From: Candidatus Krumholzibacteriota bacterium
GTDB lineage: Bacteria; Krumholzibacteriota; Krumholzibacteriia; Krumholzibacteriales; WJIX01
Direction of reading: 5' to 3'
Length of the DNA stretch: 64,000 nucleotides
Assembly: GCA_034520215.1 (NCBI GenBank)
Contig: JAXHNR010000001.1
Location: 1-64,000 of the forward strand
In this document: piece by piece, positions 17,492-26,600 of the stretch
Layout of the letters: each line of letters opens with the position of its first letter
Position numbering within the stretch: position 1 is the first letter of the stretch
Program-made: the position numbers and the translations under genes
Notes under the pieces: model-generated
What the model was told of the DNA's origin: nothing
The model's input: the letters and a program-made list of their open reading frames with translations, nothing else
Databases searched by the model: none

Positions 17492-19425
17492 TGAAAGCTT
17501 TAAGGACAAGCGGTCTGGTCACTTCTCATTTAGTCATTATGCTTCTTTTATCGATCCCCGTTTTTGCAGGACAGATGGGTGTCTCTGAGGGGCACGATCT
17601 TGACAGGTTATGGGCGAGGGCGGAAAAAGAGCTCGACCCTTCCGGCGAAGATGCTGTTCTGCTTCTGGAGAGCAGGCATATTTCTATTCTCGAAAACGGA
17701 TTAAAGCGCGCGCGGGTACATAGCGTTGTATGGATAGGGACCGACCGCGGCGTGCGGGAATACGCCGATCTGCGGATTCCCTATAACACTGCTTCTTCGA
17801 GTTTAAAAGTAATAAAACTGAGAACGTGGCGTGACGATAAATGGTGGCCGGATGAGAAGGAGATAAGCTCCACCGCGGTCGTAAAAACACTTCCGTTCGG
17901 ACTAACCGGAGCGGATGATTATACAGATATGCGCGAGGTGATGCTTCTCCACGACGGCGTTGAGATTCCCTGTATTATCGAGACGGTATATGAGATAGAA
18001 GAGCCGCGCGGATCGGAAAAGGGTTGTGAAGGGTTGTGGGTATTCCCCCGGAATGACCCGGCAGCTCTGGTAGAATACAGTGTTTCAGTTCCGGAAGAGG
18101 GGGTTTTTAATTTTTCGGGCGGAAACGGCGCCCCTGAACCCGAAATGATCTCAGGCAGCGGAGAAGCTAAAACATATATCTGGAGAATGGAAATGACAGG
18201 CAGTCTCGGACTGCCCCGTATATCTGATTCCGCTGATTATTATCCCTATGTAGTATGGTCAACTTGGAAGAGCTGGAATGAGCTTGGCAAGAAGGTTCTT
18301 TCGAGCTTTGACAGCGCGGCCGGATTGACTGAGGAGCTTACGGACACTCTGGCTGAGAGAACAGAATACGAGCCGAGTTCAGCCGCGAAAGCCCTAGCCG
18401 CGGTTGAACTTGTAGGTGAAAAGACCCGCGGCATTCATTACGACTCCAGCTTCTGGTTTCTATCCCCGCGTCCCGCGAAGCGCACCTGGGAAACCGCATA
18501 CGGCCACTCTCTTGACAGGGCTGTTCTTGCCGCGGCGCTTATGCGTAAAGCCGGGCTGAATGCTCAGCCGGTGTACCGTTCGAAGGGTTTTCGCCCGATT
18601 GATACCGGCGTTCCGGGACTTTCCAGGTTTAAGAGGATTGGACTCTATGTGACAGGCGGCGATTTTCAGGCCTTTTACGAGCCGTATGAGGGAAAGCTGT
18701 ACGAAGGATCCGGCAAATTCACGGGCCGGGTTGTCTTTGAGCCGGCGAGCGGAGAACTTCCGGGAATGCGGAAGGTTATGTGTGATTCCCAGACTGTTAG
18801 CGGATTGGATTTGGTTCTTACCATCAAACCAGGTGACGGCGGAAACTGGACGGGCAAAGGAGAATACAGGGCGGAAGGTTTGTTCAGTCCCTATGATGAA
18901 ATGACAGGATCGGGTTTCGAAGCTCTGAATTTTTTAAGAAATACGGTCAGCTCTATGCTCGAGGGGGCAAAGGTGAGTGGTTTTAATCCCCGGATTTTTA
19001 CGCCCTCGCTTGTCAGTACGGCCTTTGAGTTTGAGTTGGAAAGCAGAGATCAGGACCGGCATGGACGAGAGCGGTTTATAATCGGAGATCCCGAGGGAAG
19101 TATACTCAACAAACTTTCATCGGGGATATATCTTTACCAGGAGAGCAGGACTTCACCTGTTCTCCTGCGGGGAAAGTTTAAACAGCGAATCTGTCTCAGG
19201 ATTAAAACGGGCGGCAGGGAAATTGTCCGTCTGCCCAAAGAGAGGGAGATAGACAATGAAGCGGGGCATTATTCTCTCAGCGCGGGAAATAAAGACGGCT
19301 GGATTACTGTCAGCCGCGAACTGATATTAAAAGTGAAGACAGTATCTGGTGAACTCTGGCCTGAGCTGAAGGCGCTGCTGATCGAGGAGGAAGATCCGGC
19401 GGGCAGAACTGTTATGATAAGGTAA
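17491..19425 (+). CDS. Paralogous exported DUF3857 protein with degenerate transglutaminase site
   Basis: ATG 17491 shares its A with the stop of the upstream gene. A signal peptide (SHLVIMLLLSIPVFAGQ) precedes a DUF3857 region (residues about 60-240) and a transglutaminase-like region (about 270-400). Where the upstream protein has SGVCKDIAGML this one reads YGHSLDRAVLAAAL, so the nucleophilic cysteine is replaced and enzymatic activity is unlikely by this mechanism. Later alignable parts (GLNAQPVYRS) keep the fold. A catalytically dead partner beside an active paralogue suggests a pair that works together, for example as binding or regulatory subunit; that is inference. The intergenic gap to hutH is 65 bases, so readthrough is possible. 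Confidence 0.8.
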   Translation: MKALRTSGLVTSHLVIMLLLSIPVFAGQMGVSEGHDLDRLWARAEKELDPSGEDAVLLLESRHISILENGLKRARVHSVVWIGTDRGVREYADLRIPYNTASSSLKVIKLRTWRDDKWWPDEKEISSTAVVKTLPFGLTGADDYTDMREVMLLHDGVEIPCIIETVYEIEEPRGSEKGCEGLWVFPRNDPAALVEYSVSVPEEGVFNFSGGNGAPEPEMISGSGEAKTYIWRMEMTGSLGLPRISDSADYYPYVVWSTWKSWNELGKKVLSSFDSAAGLTEELTDTLAERTEYEPSSAAKALAAVELVGEKTRGIHYDSSFWFLSPRPAKRTWETAYGHSLDRAVLAAALMRKAGLNAQPVYRSKGFRPIDTGVPGLSRFKRIGLYVTGGDFQAFYEPYEGKLYEGSGKFTGRVVFEPASGELPGMRKVMCDSQTVSGLDLVLTIKPGDGGNWTGKGEYRAEGLFSPYDEMTGSGFEALNFLRNTVSSMLEGAKVSGFNPRIFTPSLVSTAFEFELESRDQDRHGRERFIIGDPEGSILNKLSSGIYLYQESRTSPVLLRGKFKQRICLRIKTGGREIVRLPKEREIDNEAGHYSLSAGNKDGWITVSRELILKVKTVSGELWPELKALLIEEEDPAGRTVMIR

Positions 19426-19490
19426 ATCCGCGTGGTCGCCGCGTGTCGGGGTTTTGATGTCACGCCGGAACACAGAGGGAGTGAATTACG

Positions 19491-21065
19491 TTGAGCGGAG
19501 AGGTCTTTAAATACGGACGCGAACAGCTCTCGGCCGCGAAAGCGCTCGGGATTGCCGAAGGCGGCATAAAGGGGATACTTACTGAAAAGGCCGCGGGACA
19601 GATAGAGAGAGGAAAAAATACCGTTGAGGCAATCTTAAAAGAAGGGAAAACGGTTTACGGTATAAATACGGGGTTCGGCCCCCTTTGTACGACAAAAATA
19701 TCTGCCGAACAGACGAATCAACTACAGTATAATATTCTGAGAAGCCACAGTGTGGGTGTCGGAGAAAAAGTGCCGGACAGGATAGCTAAGCTGTCGCTTA
19801 TTCTCAAAGCTCACTCGTTCGCGCTTGGCTATTCGGGCGTGTCCATTAGAACGGTTGAGAGGATACTGTGGCATATCGAAAATGATATTATTCCCGTTGT
19901 CCCCTCTCAGGGTTCTGTCGGAGCGTCGGGCGATTTAGCGCCCCTCGCTCACACCTTTCTGCCCCTGATAGGTCTAGGTAAAGTCAGGTATAAAGGGGTT
20001 GAATACGATTCGGGGGACATTCTTCTAAAATTAGGCAAGAAACCCCTGCAGCTCGGCCCGAAAGAAGGGCTGGCACTGATAAACGGCACGCAGTTTATAA
20101 CGGCATTCAGCGCGGCGGCTGTCGACAGGTTTAAGAACTGTCTGGACAACGCGGACATAATAGGCGCGATGACATTAGAAGCCCTGCTCGGCTCAACCTC
20201 CCCCTTTACCGAAGAACTTCACCGCCTGCGCCCCTACCCGGGAACCAGATATGTAGCCCGCAGGCTGAAGGCCCTTCTGGAGGGATCTGAAATGGTCAAG
20301 TCCCATTTAGACTGCGCGAGAGTTCAGGATCCCTATTCGCTTCGGTGTATGCCGCAGGTGCACGGCGCCTCAAGAAACGCCTGGCTTCATCTGAAAGAAA
20401 CGGTAGAGATAGAGCTGAATTCCGTTACCGATAATCCGGTTATTCTAGAGGGGAATAAAGCTTTAAGCGGCGGCAACTTTCACGGTCAACCCATCGCTCT
20501 TCCTCTTGACTATGCCGCCGTGGCCGTAAGTGAGCTGGGAAATATTTCTGACAGAAGAACATATCTTCTTCTCGAAGGAGGTTACGAGGGTTTGCCGAAA
20601 TTGCTCATGAGGGATATCGGCATTAACTCAGGTTTTATGATGGCGCAGTATACATCCGCCGCTCTTGTTTCCGAAAACAAGGGTTTGTGCTTTCCCGCGA
20701 GCGCTGACAGCATCCCCACATCTCTGGGACAAGAGGACCATGTAAGTATGGGATCTATAAGCGCCAGGAAATTAAACAGAATAATTGATAATCTCGAGAA
20801 CATTCTGGCGGTTGAATTGCTCTCCAGCGCTCAGGCATTTGATTTCAGAAGACCCCTTAAGTCGAGCAAGATCCTTGAATCGTGCCATAAATATATAAGG
20901 AGATTTATCAGGCATGCTGAGAGAGACAGGATATTCGGAGAAGATTTGAATATTGCCAGGAACATTATAGTGGATGGGAAATTGGCGGAGATCTCGCGCG
21001 AAGCGGCGGAAAAAGAGAACATTCTTCTGTTAAATGACGAAGAGAAGATATTTGAAGACTATTAA
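19491..21065 (+). CDS. hutH: Histidine ammonia-lyase (aromatic amino acid lyase family)
   Basis: A 524-residue cytosolic lyase that would deaminate histidine to urocanate. It shows YGINTGFGPLC (substrate-loop Tyr and Gly region, residues 54-64), the self-forming MIO cofactor triad Ala-Ser-Gly in SVGASGDLAPLAH (about 144-146), LINGTQFITAF, VQDPYSLRCMPQVHGASR, SVTDNPV, GGNFHGQP, and QEDHVSMGS near the C-terminus. All are diagnostic of HutH, though other family members share most of them. TTG 19491 is the start, with AGAGGGAGTG just upstream. No hutU, hutI or hutG is seen in the window, so the rest of histidine catabolism must be elsewhere. It converges on the OPT transporter gene. Confidence 0.9.
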   Translation: MSGEVFKYGREQLSAAKALGIAEGGIKGILTEKAAGQIERGKNTVEAILKEGKTVYGINTGFGPLCTTKISAEQTNQLQYNILRSHSVGVGEKVPDRIAKLSLILKAHSFALGYSGVSIRTVERILWHIENDIIPVVPSQGSVGASGDLAPLAHTFLPLIGLGKVRYKGVEYDSGDILLKLGKKPLQLGPKEGLALINGTQFITAFSAAAVDRFKNCLDNADIIGAMTLEALLGSTSPFTEELHRLRPYPGTRYVARRLKALLEGSEMVKSHLDCARVQDPYSLRCMPQVHGASRNAWLHLKETVEIELNSVTDNPVILEGNKALSGGNFHGQPIALPLDYAAVAVSELGNISDRRTYLLLEGGYEGLPKLLMRDIGINSGFMMAQYTSAALVSENKGLCFPASADSIPTSLGQEDHVSMGSISARKLNRIIDNLENILAVELLSSAQAFDFRRPLKSSKILESCHKYIRRFIRHAERDRIFGEDLNIARNIIVDGKLAEISREAAEKENILLLNDEEKIFEDY

Positions 21066-21139
21066 AAGGGGCGGGTGATTAGAGTCGCGCCCCCTTGAGC
21101 TTGTTAAATAGATTATAGTTTGTGCCGGTTGAATAAAGA

Positions 21140-23245
21140 TCAGCTTTTAGAAACCTTCTTTGAAGCTGTTCTTACGAGCACGGCGCACAGTATTGCGAAT
21201 ATAATTACGCTGAACCAGCTTTTATCAGTGAGCCCTCCAAGTATCCCGGGGCCGAAAGCCAGCATCTTATCCAAATCAAATCCGGTAAGTATAGCAAAGA
21301 GAAGCCCGCCGAGCGCTCCTCCGGCTATAAGCCCGCTGCTGAAAAGCATTCCGGAACCGGACTCCTCGCCTGCTTCTTTGCCCCGGCCGGAGAATTTGTC
21401 GACACCCCACTTGAGGGCTCCCCCGACGAAGATCGGGGCGGTGATCGAAAGGGGCAGATATACGCCAACGGCAAACGCCAAAGCGTTCACTCCGCACAGC
21501 TCCATGCCGATCGTCAGGGATATACCCATAAGGATAAGTATCCACGGAAGACGCCGGTTTAAGACTCCGTCTATAACAGTCGCCATAAGGCGGGCTTGAG
21601 GCGCGGGAAGTTTCGAAGAGCCGATTCCCGCTTCCTGCCTTATCACGTGAGAGGGATCTTCTTTTTCGACGAAAAACTTTTCTCCCGTACCCGGACTGCC
21701 GTAGACATTGAATTTTATTCCGTCGCGCTCGATCACTCTCTCGAGCGACGCACTTTCCGGAATGGTGAAGTAGGGATCTGTGATAGTCTCTTCTACGGTA
21801 AAGGCGTTGTTAAGGGTTATGAGTGTTACGCCAACGAGGAAGATAGAGGTGAAAGCACCGATTATATATCCATATTCCTGTTTTTTTGGAGTACATCCGA
21901 TGAGATAGCTTGTTTTGAGGGCCTGCGCGACATTTCCCGCGTTTGACGCGCAGATACATACTACCGAGCCGATCATCAGGGCCACAGCGGTGTAAACTCC
22001 GCCCGACCAGCCGACAGCCAGAAAAAGCAGAGAAGTAACCATCAGGGTCGCGATTGTCATTCCTGAAGTCGGGTTCGATGAAACTCCTATTTCGCCCACA
22101 AGTCTTGATGATACCGTGGCGAAGAAGAAACCGAAGATTATAATAAGTATAGTCGCTATGAAATTTCCGAAAAGGTGCCCGGGATGAATTATAAAAGTAA
22201 GAAGCATAAGGATCAGTATAAAAGCCAGACCGATACCGACAATAACGAATGTAATCGGCAGATCCCGCGATATTCTGCTTATCGATTCTCCGCCCCTTTT
22301 TACCCCTCGCAGCTCGGCTATGGAATCTTTGAACGAGTAAATGATCGTCGGAAGAGCCTTGATTAGATTTATTATTCCTCCGGCTACAACCGCCCCTGCC
22401 CCTATGTACCTCACGTATTTGCTCCACAGGATCGAATAATTTGTCACATCTCCCAGAGTTTTTGTAATTATTGTTCCGCTTCTGCTTATTTCAATTGGAA
22501 TTGACGCGCCGAAGAATTTGATCAAAGGTATTAAAAGCATCCAGGAAATGAACCCTCCGGCCACCATGATTCCGGCGATTCTAGGTCCTATGATGTATCC
22601 TACGCCCAGAAGTTCGGGAGAAACCTCGCAGTTCAGAGTGGCGCCGTTGTAGAATTTCGGATTCCATACGGGGGTTTCTTTCCAGAAGCGCCCGGTGGTC
22701 ATCAGCAGTTTGTAAACGATGCCTATCCCCGCTCCCCAGAATACGGATTTAGCGTGCGACCCCCCTTTGTCTTTACTCTTGATAACTTCGGCGCAGGCTA
22801 TACCCTCCGGATAGGGAAGAATGCCGTGTTCATGTTCGATAAGATAGCGTCTCAGGGGAATAAGAAAGAATATTCCGAGAGAACCGCCTGCCAGAGCGAC
22901 AATAAAGGTTTTTGTTATATCGAGCTGGAATCCGAGAAAAATCAGCGCGGGAAGTGTGAATATAACTCCAGCGGCGATCGATTCGCCCGCCGCTCCGGTG
23001 GTTTGCACGGTCGCGAGCTCGAGCACGTTGACCTTCTGCTTGAATCCCGAGAAGAACGCGATTGCTATAATCGCTATCGGGATGTTTACGGCAACTGTAA
23101 GGCCGGCTTTGAGGCCTAGGTATACTGTGACAGCGCTGAACAAAAGTCCCAGTACAACTCCGAGCAGTACAGCCCGCAATGTAAATTCAGGTAAATTTTT
23201 ATCCGCGGGGATGTAGGGTTTAAATTCCTGTTGTTTTTCATTCAT
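21140..23245 (-). CDS. OPT family oligopeptide transporter
   Basis: A 701-residue inner-membrane permease with about 14-16 hydrophobic segments. Near the N-terminus NLPEFTLRAVLLGVVLGLLF and VYLGLKAGLTVAVNIPIAI are the standard OPT opening; GAAGESIAAGVIFTLPAL, LPYPEGIACAEVIKS and ISRLVGEIGVSSNPTSGMT are further family motifs. The likely start is the ATG at 23245, with AAAGAGGAATAG before it on the minus strand; a longer version from 23287 has no such site. It probably imports small peptides. It faces hutH tail-to-tail with 74 bases between, and lies directly downstream of the repeat region. Confidence 0.88.
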   Translation of the reverse strand: MNEKQQEFKPYIPADKNLPEFTLRAVLLGVVLGLLFSAVTVYLGLKAGLTVAVNIPIAIIAIAFFSGFKQKVNVLELATVQTTGAAGESIAAGVIFTLPALIFLGFQLDITKTFIVALAGGSLGIFFLIPLRRYLIEHEHGILPYPEGIACAEVIKSKDKGGSHAKSVFWGAGIGIVYKLLMTTGRFWKETPVWNPKFYNGATLNCEVSPELLGVGYIIGPRIAGIMVAGGFISWMLLIPLIKFFGASIPIEISRSGTIITKTLGDVTNYSILWSKYVRYIGAGAVVAGGIINLIKALPTIIYSFKDSIAELRGVKRGGESISRISRDLPITFVIVGIGLAFILILMLLTFIIHPGHLFGNFIATILIIIFGFFFATVSSRLVGEIGVSSNPTSGMTIATLMVTSLLFLAVGWSGGVYTAVALMIGSVVCICASNAGNVAQALKTSYLIGCTPKKQEYGYIIGAFTSIFLVGVTLITLNNAFTVEETITDPYFTIPESASLERVIERDGIKFNVYGSPGTGEKFFVEKEDPSHVIRQEAGIGSSKLPAPQARLMATVIDGVLNRRLPWILILMGISLTIGMELCGVNALAFAVGVYLPLSITAPIFVGGALKWGVDKFSGRGKEAGEESGSGMLFSSGLIAGGALGGLLFAILTGFDLDKMLAFGPGILGGLTDKSWFSVIIFAILCAVLVRTASKKVSKS

Positions 23246-23377
23246 TCTATTCCTCTTTCCTGGGTGACAATAACTTTCAGGGTTCATATTTACTTACTTA
23301 TAGAAATAGCGTCAACATATTTTTAAGTCGGAGTTTCACAAATTTTTTATTAATCGGCCGGCAAACAGCCTCAAAAG

Positions 23378-23437
23378 GAAAGAACGAGTCCGAGGCTCAG
23401 AGCGCGCAGACTTGCTCGGCCGCCGGGGAAACTCCAG
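23378..23437 (+). repeat. Degenerate remnant of the MITE core and end
   Basis: The stretch GAACGAGTCCGAGGCTCAGA to CTTGCTCGGCCGCCGG, then GGGGAAACTCCA, imperfectly repeats the GC-rich core of copy 2 (23600-23670) followed directly by the element's terminal GGGGAAACTCC. It abuts copy 2 and looks like an older, internally deleted copy. Confidence 0.5.
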
Positions 23438-23446
23438 TTCATATTA

Positions 23447-23757
23447 CAGGAGTTCCCCCGAAAATTCGGCAAGTATTGTAATAACATTGCGAGATACAAT
23501 CAGTTATCAGGATTGGTAAGTGGAATAGGGTTTTCATTGCTGATGAGTGCGGCTGATTGATATTTTCAAAACCCTCCGGAGGGCGAGCGGGCAAGGATTT
23601 CTGGCCCGAAGGGGCAGAAAGAGCGAGCCCGAGGCGCAGAGCCAGCGGTTTCCTCGGCCGGCGAGAAACCGACCACGATTTTGAAAATATCAATCAGCCG
23701 CATACTGTTACAAATCATCGACTACCTTATAGGTTATAAAAATTGGGGAAACTCCAC
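23447..23757 (-). mobile_element. MITE-like element, copy 2, inverted
   Basis: A 311-base copy of the element at 8079, in opposite orientation. The ends are CAGGAGTTCCCCC and GGGGAAACTCCAC. The direct repeat TTCATATTA flanks it (23438-23446 and 23758-23766). The outer 130 bases on each side are almost identical to copy 1; the GC-rich core differs, with copy 2 holding an extra GCGCAGAGCC...CGGCGAGAAACCG segment and copy 1 a shorter AATTGCCACTCC one. The internal hairpin arms GCGGCTGATTGATATTTTC are conserved in both, implying selection on, or recent spread of, the folded structure. The intergenic space 23246-23834 holds nothing else recognisable. Confidence 0.85.
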
Positions 23758-23834
23758 TTCATATTAAGATTGAATTTAATCAGCTTAAGAGTTACGATAG
23801 GATTTGGTTATTCTATTTTGAGAGGTGTAAGATA

Positions 23835-24524
23835 GTGTCATTCGAGGAAAACTTAAAAGATACTCAGGAAAGAATAGAAAGGGCCGCTCAAGAAGCCGGG
23901 CGTGATCCTTCTGAAATAACTATAGTTGCCGTTACCAAGACTCACGGACCGGAGGTTGTTGAAGAAGCGGTATCAGCGGGACTTTTTGATATCGGTGAAA
24001 ACAAGGTTCAGGAATTTCTCGAAAAATCGAAAAATGTGTCGGCAAACTGCAAGTGGCATTTTATCGGTCACCTGCAGAGGAACAAGGTCAAAAAGATTAT
24101 CGGACGATTTGAATTGATACATGGAGTTGATTCACTCAGACTCGCGAGGCGCATAAGCAATCTAAGCCTCGAAGAGGGAATCGTTTCGGATATATTGATT
24201 CAAGTCAATACGAGTGGTGAAAAATCTAAATTCGGAATTGAATCTGATGAAGTCGAGGAGTTCTGCGGGAAGGCTTCAGGGCTTGAGGGAATAAAAGTGA
24301 GAGGTCTTATGACAATGGCGCCCTGGGTGGATGACACCTCTGTTATAGCAAATACATTCAGAGGGCTTCGCATTTTGAGTGAAAAGCTCCGGAGACAGGA
24401 TATGGAAAATATCTCGATGGAGCATCTGTCTATGGGTATGACTGATGATTTTGAGATTGCCGTTGCCGAAGGATCTACTATTTTACGGCTTGGAAGAGTT
24501 CTTTTCGGCCCGAGAAATGTGTAA
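23835..24524 (+). CDS. yggS: YggS-family PLP homeostasis protein
   Basis: A 229-residue fold-type III PLP-binding protein without known enzymatic activity, important for PLP and amino-acid homeostasis. The PLP lysine is in IVAVTKTHG (Lys35), followed by IGENKVQEF, WHFIGHLQRNKVKK, ILIQVNTSGEKSKFG, GLMTMAP and the phosphate-binding SMGMTDDFEIAVAEGSTILRLG..LFG at the end. All canonical motifs are present and the length is normal. GTG 23835 is the start, 12 bases after GAGAGGTG. It begins the yggS-yggT-divIVA order that in many bacteria lies near division genes. Confidence 0.93.
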   Translation: MSFEENLKDTQERIERAAQEAGRDPSEITIVAVTKTHGPEVVEEAVSAGLFDIGENKVQEFLEKSKNVSANCKWHFIGHLQRNKVKKIIGRFELIHGVDSLRLARRISNLSLEEGIVSDILIQVNTSGEKSKFGIESDEVEEFCGKASGLEGIKVRGLMTMAPWVDDTSVIANTFRGLRILSEKLRRQDMENISMEHLSMGMTDDFEIAVAEGSTILRLGRVLFGPRNV

Positions 24525-24536
24525 AACCGCTCCCTC

Positions 24537-24559
24537 TTCCGGCAAAAAAATTGCCGGAA
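24537..24559. other. Perfect hairpin after yggS
   Basis: TTCCGGCAA pairs with TTGCCGGAA around an AAAAA loop, a perfect nine-base stem 13 bases after the yggS stop. No T-run follows, so a terminator role is uncertain; it may be a processing or stability element. Confidence 0.5.
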
Positions 24560-24644
24560 ATTGTATAAAGCGGCAATTTCTCGCCGGGCCGGGCGAAAAA
24601 CTGAATTATCAGTAAGGCCGCAAAAGCTTGAATAGTTATGAATT

Positions 24645-24908
24645 ATGGATTATTTTGTAAAAAGTCCGTCTGGATTAATAATTGCCTTCCTGAATGTATG
24701 CACGTTTATGCTGCTGATTTATATATTGCTTCAGATCCTGGAGGAAAAACAAAGGGGGAAGGTTTTTGCTATACTCGACAGAATTTTTTCTCCGATCCTT
24801 ACGCCCCTTCGAAGGTTCTTGCAGGCTGGAAGGATCGATTGGGCGGCAGTCGGGGTAATAATAATTCTGCAGTTGGCAGCTTTTATTATTAAGAAATGGC
24901 AGTATTAA
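24645..24908 (+). CDS. yggT: YggT-family membrane protein
   Basis: An 87-residue protein with two hydrophobic segments (residues about 9-29 and 66-82) flanking the conserved cytoplasmic loop ILDRIFSPILTPLRRFLQ, the YggT signature (P..L.P.RR.....G.ID). The second segment follows GRIDWAAVGVIIIL. Members affect membrane integrity and sit beside yggS and divIVA, as here. ATG 24645 has only a weak ribosome-binding site (AATAGTTATGAA upstream). Confidence 0.85.
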   Translation: MDYFVKSPSGLIIAFLNVCTFMLLIYILLQILEEKQRGKVFAILDRIFSPILTPLRRFLQAGRIDWAAVGVIIILQLAAFIIKKWQY

Positions 24909-25005
24909 TAGACCGGTTGTTTTACCGGGTTTGGCGAAATGGAAAATAAAAACCAGAAACTAATTTGTTAAGAGGCGGAAACGCCCTGAAACAGGAGGAC
25001 AAGCA

Positions 25006-26319
25006 ATGAGGATTACTCCGCTGGATATAAGAAGACAGGAATTCAAAAAGAGTATGCGCGGATTCGACCCGGATGAAGTAAGCGCCTTTTTAAATACTGT
25101 TGCCGAAGAATATGAAGCGGCTCTCAATGACAATAAAGGCCTCCGTGAGCACATTGTCAATCTTAAGGCGAGAGTGGATGAATTTAAATCTATGGAAACA
25201 AATCTTCGCAACACACTCCTGACCGCCCAGCAGTTGACGTCGGACGCGAAAGAGAACGCCAGGCATGAAGCCGGGCTCATTTTAAGAGAGGCTGAAGTTG
25301 AGGCTGAAAAGGCATCTGAGAACATACGTTCCCATACGAGGCAGCTTCGCAGGGAAATACTTGAACTTAAGAAACAGAAGGACAACTACCTTACAAGGCT
25401 TAAGACACTTATAGAGAACCACCGCGAGATGATCAATGGGTTCGAAGATGATTTTGCCCAGTCCGATCAGGAGATTGAAAATCTGGAATCAAGAATAAAG
25501 GAAGATTCAAGAAAGAGCGTCCAGCACCGGAGAATGAGCCGGGAAAAGATAACCGAGAAATTTTCACGTAAACTCGAAGAGAAGCGGGTTGAGGAAGAAA
25601 ACACCGAGCCTCGAGGAGAAGAAGCCGAAGGAAAAAGCGCGCCGCAAGGCCCCCTGGGCGCGGGGGAAAAAGATGACCTTTCGCCGCGAACCTCCGATGA
25701 AGAAAGATCTTTGCAATCTTCTGCTGAAGCTGATTTCTCCAACCCCGAAAACCCAGCCGCGGAGGCAGACGGGGACATGGATATAATAGAGGCCCGTTTG
25801 AATAATTTAAACAGGGATGAATTTCAGCAGAATAGTGATGAAGCTGATTCTGCTGAGAATGAGGATGTGGAGGGGGAAAACTCCGAAAGTGATCAATGGG
25901 ATAATTATGAGGTAAGGAAGAAGGAAACGGACTGGAAGAATTATGAGATTTCCTCCGAGGATAATTCGGCGGAGGATGGTGTTGAAGAAGCCCTTTCAGG
26001 ATTAACAGAGGAATCGGGTCAGAGTGAGCACGAAAGCGCCGGAAGAGATGATAAGGAGGGGCTGTCCGCCTACGCGGAGGAAGAATCAGCTGAGGCGGAA
26101 TCCGGCGTGGACGAGACTCGGGACAACCCTCAAGGTCAAGGGCGGCAACAATCTGAAGGATATGAAATGAAACAGGAAAGCAAAGAGACAGGAGAAGAAA
26201 ATAGCGGCGAGCAACCTGAAAACGGATTGAATTCTGAAGAAGAAGCGGATGAGGATGGTACCTGGTCAATGGACCGCTTGAAAGAGAATGTTACGAATAT
26301 TGGAAAACAGGACAGTTGA
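25006..26319 (+). CDS. DivIVA-domain protein with long acidic tail
   Basis: Residues 1-60 match DivIVA: MRITPLDIRRQEFKKSMRGFDPDEVSAFLNTVAEEYE, containing the membrane-curvature-sensing N-terminus and first coiled coil. Residues about 60-160 continue as coiled coil. From about 190 to 437 the protein is extremely rich in Glu, Asp, Ser and Gln (EEENTEPRGEEAEGKSAPQG, DEADSAENEDVEGENSES), predicted disordered. Typical DivIVA proteins are 150-250 residues, so the tail roughly doubles the size. It probably acts at the division site or cell pole, as suggested by yggS/yggT upstream. GGAGGACAAGCA precedes ATG 25006. Confidence 0.85.
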   Translation: MRITPLDIRRQEFKKSMRGFDPDEVSAFLNTVAEEYEAALNDNKGLREHIVNLKARVDEFKSMETNLRNTLLTAQQLTSDAKENARHEAGLILREAEVEAEKASENIRSHTRQLRREILELKKQKDNYLTRLKTLIENHREMINGFEDDFAQSDQEIENLESRIKEDSRKSVQHRRMSREKITEKFSRKLEEKRVEEENTEPRGEEAEGKSAPQGPLGAGEKDDLSPRTSDEERSLQSSAEADFSNPENPAAEADGDMDIIEARLNNLNRDEFQQNSDEADSAENEDVEGENSESDQWDNYEVRKKETDWKNYEISSEDNSAEDGVEEALSGLTEESGQSEHESAGRDDKEGLSAYAEEESAEAESGVDETRDNPQGQGRQQSEGYEMKQESKETGEENSGEQPENGLNSEEEADEDGTWSMDRLKENVTNIGKQDS

Positions 26320-26384
26320 TAAGGTTCTGCCGGTTTTCAGCCGGCTGATACAAGGCAAACTATAAAATGTCAGGGTATTACCTC

Positions 26385-26414
26385 AGGGATTGAGCTTACC
26401 AGAGTTCAATCCCT
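26385..26414. other. Hairpin between divIVA and pnp
   Basis: AGGGATTGA (26385-26393) pairs perfectly with TCAATCCCT (26406-26414) around a 12-base loop, 66 bases past the divIVA stop. There is no T-run after it. It could end the upstream transcript or act in the pnp leader. Confidence 0.45.
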
Positions 26415-26600
26415 TATGTTAAAAGGGTTTTCCGGCAGTGAAATCTTTTATATATTTCAGATAAACCTTGCCGGATAATACAATAATATGTATAAGAGGT
26501 AGTTGAGTGCGAAGGGGATATTGGAATCAGGATTGAATGAGTCCGGGTTTTTTTGATAGAGGCTTTTAGTCAGCCCGGGTTGAGAAGGAAAGGGCAATAT

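Noticed and set aside
25433-26269. 278-codon frame opposite the DivIVA tail
   Set aside because: Pro/His/Arg-rich shadow of the acidic low-complexity tail on the other strand; no family motif.
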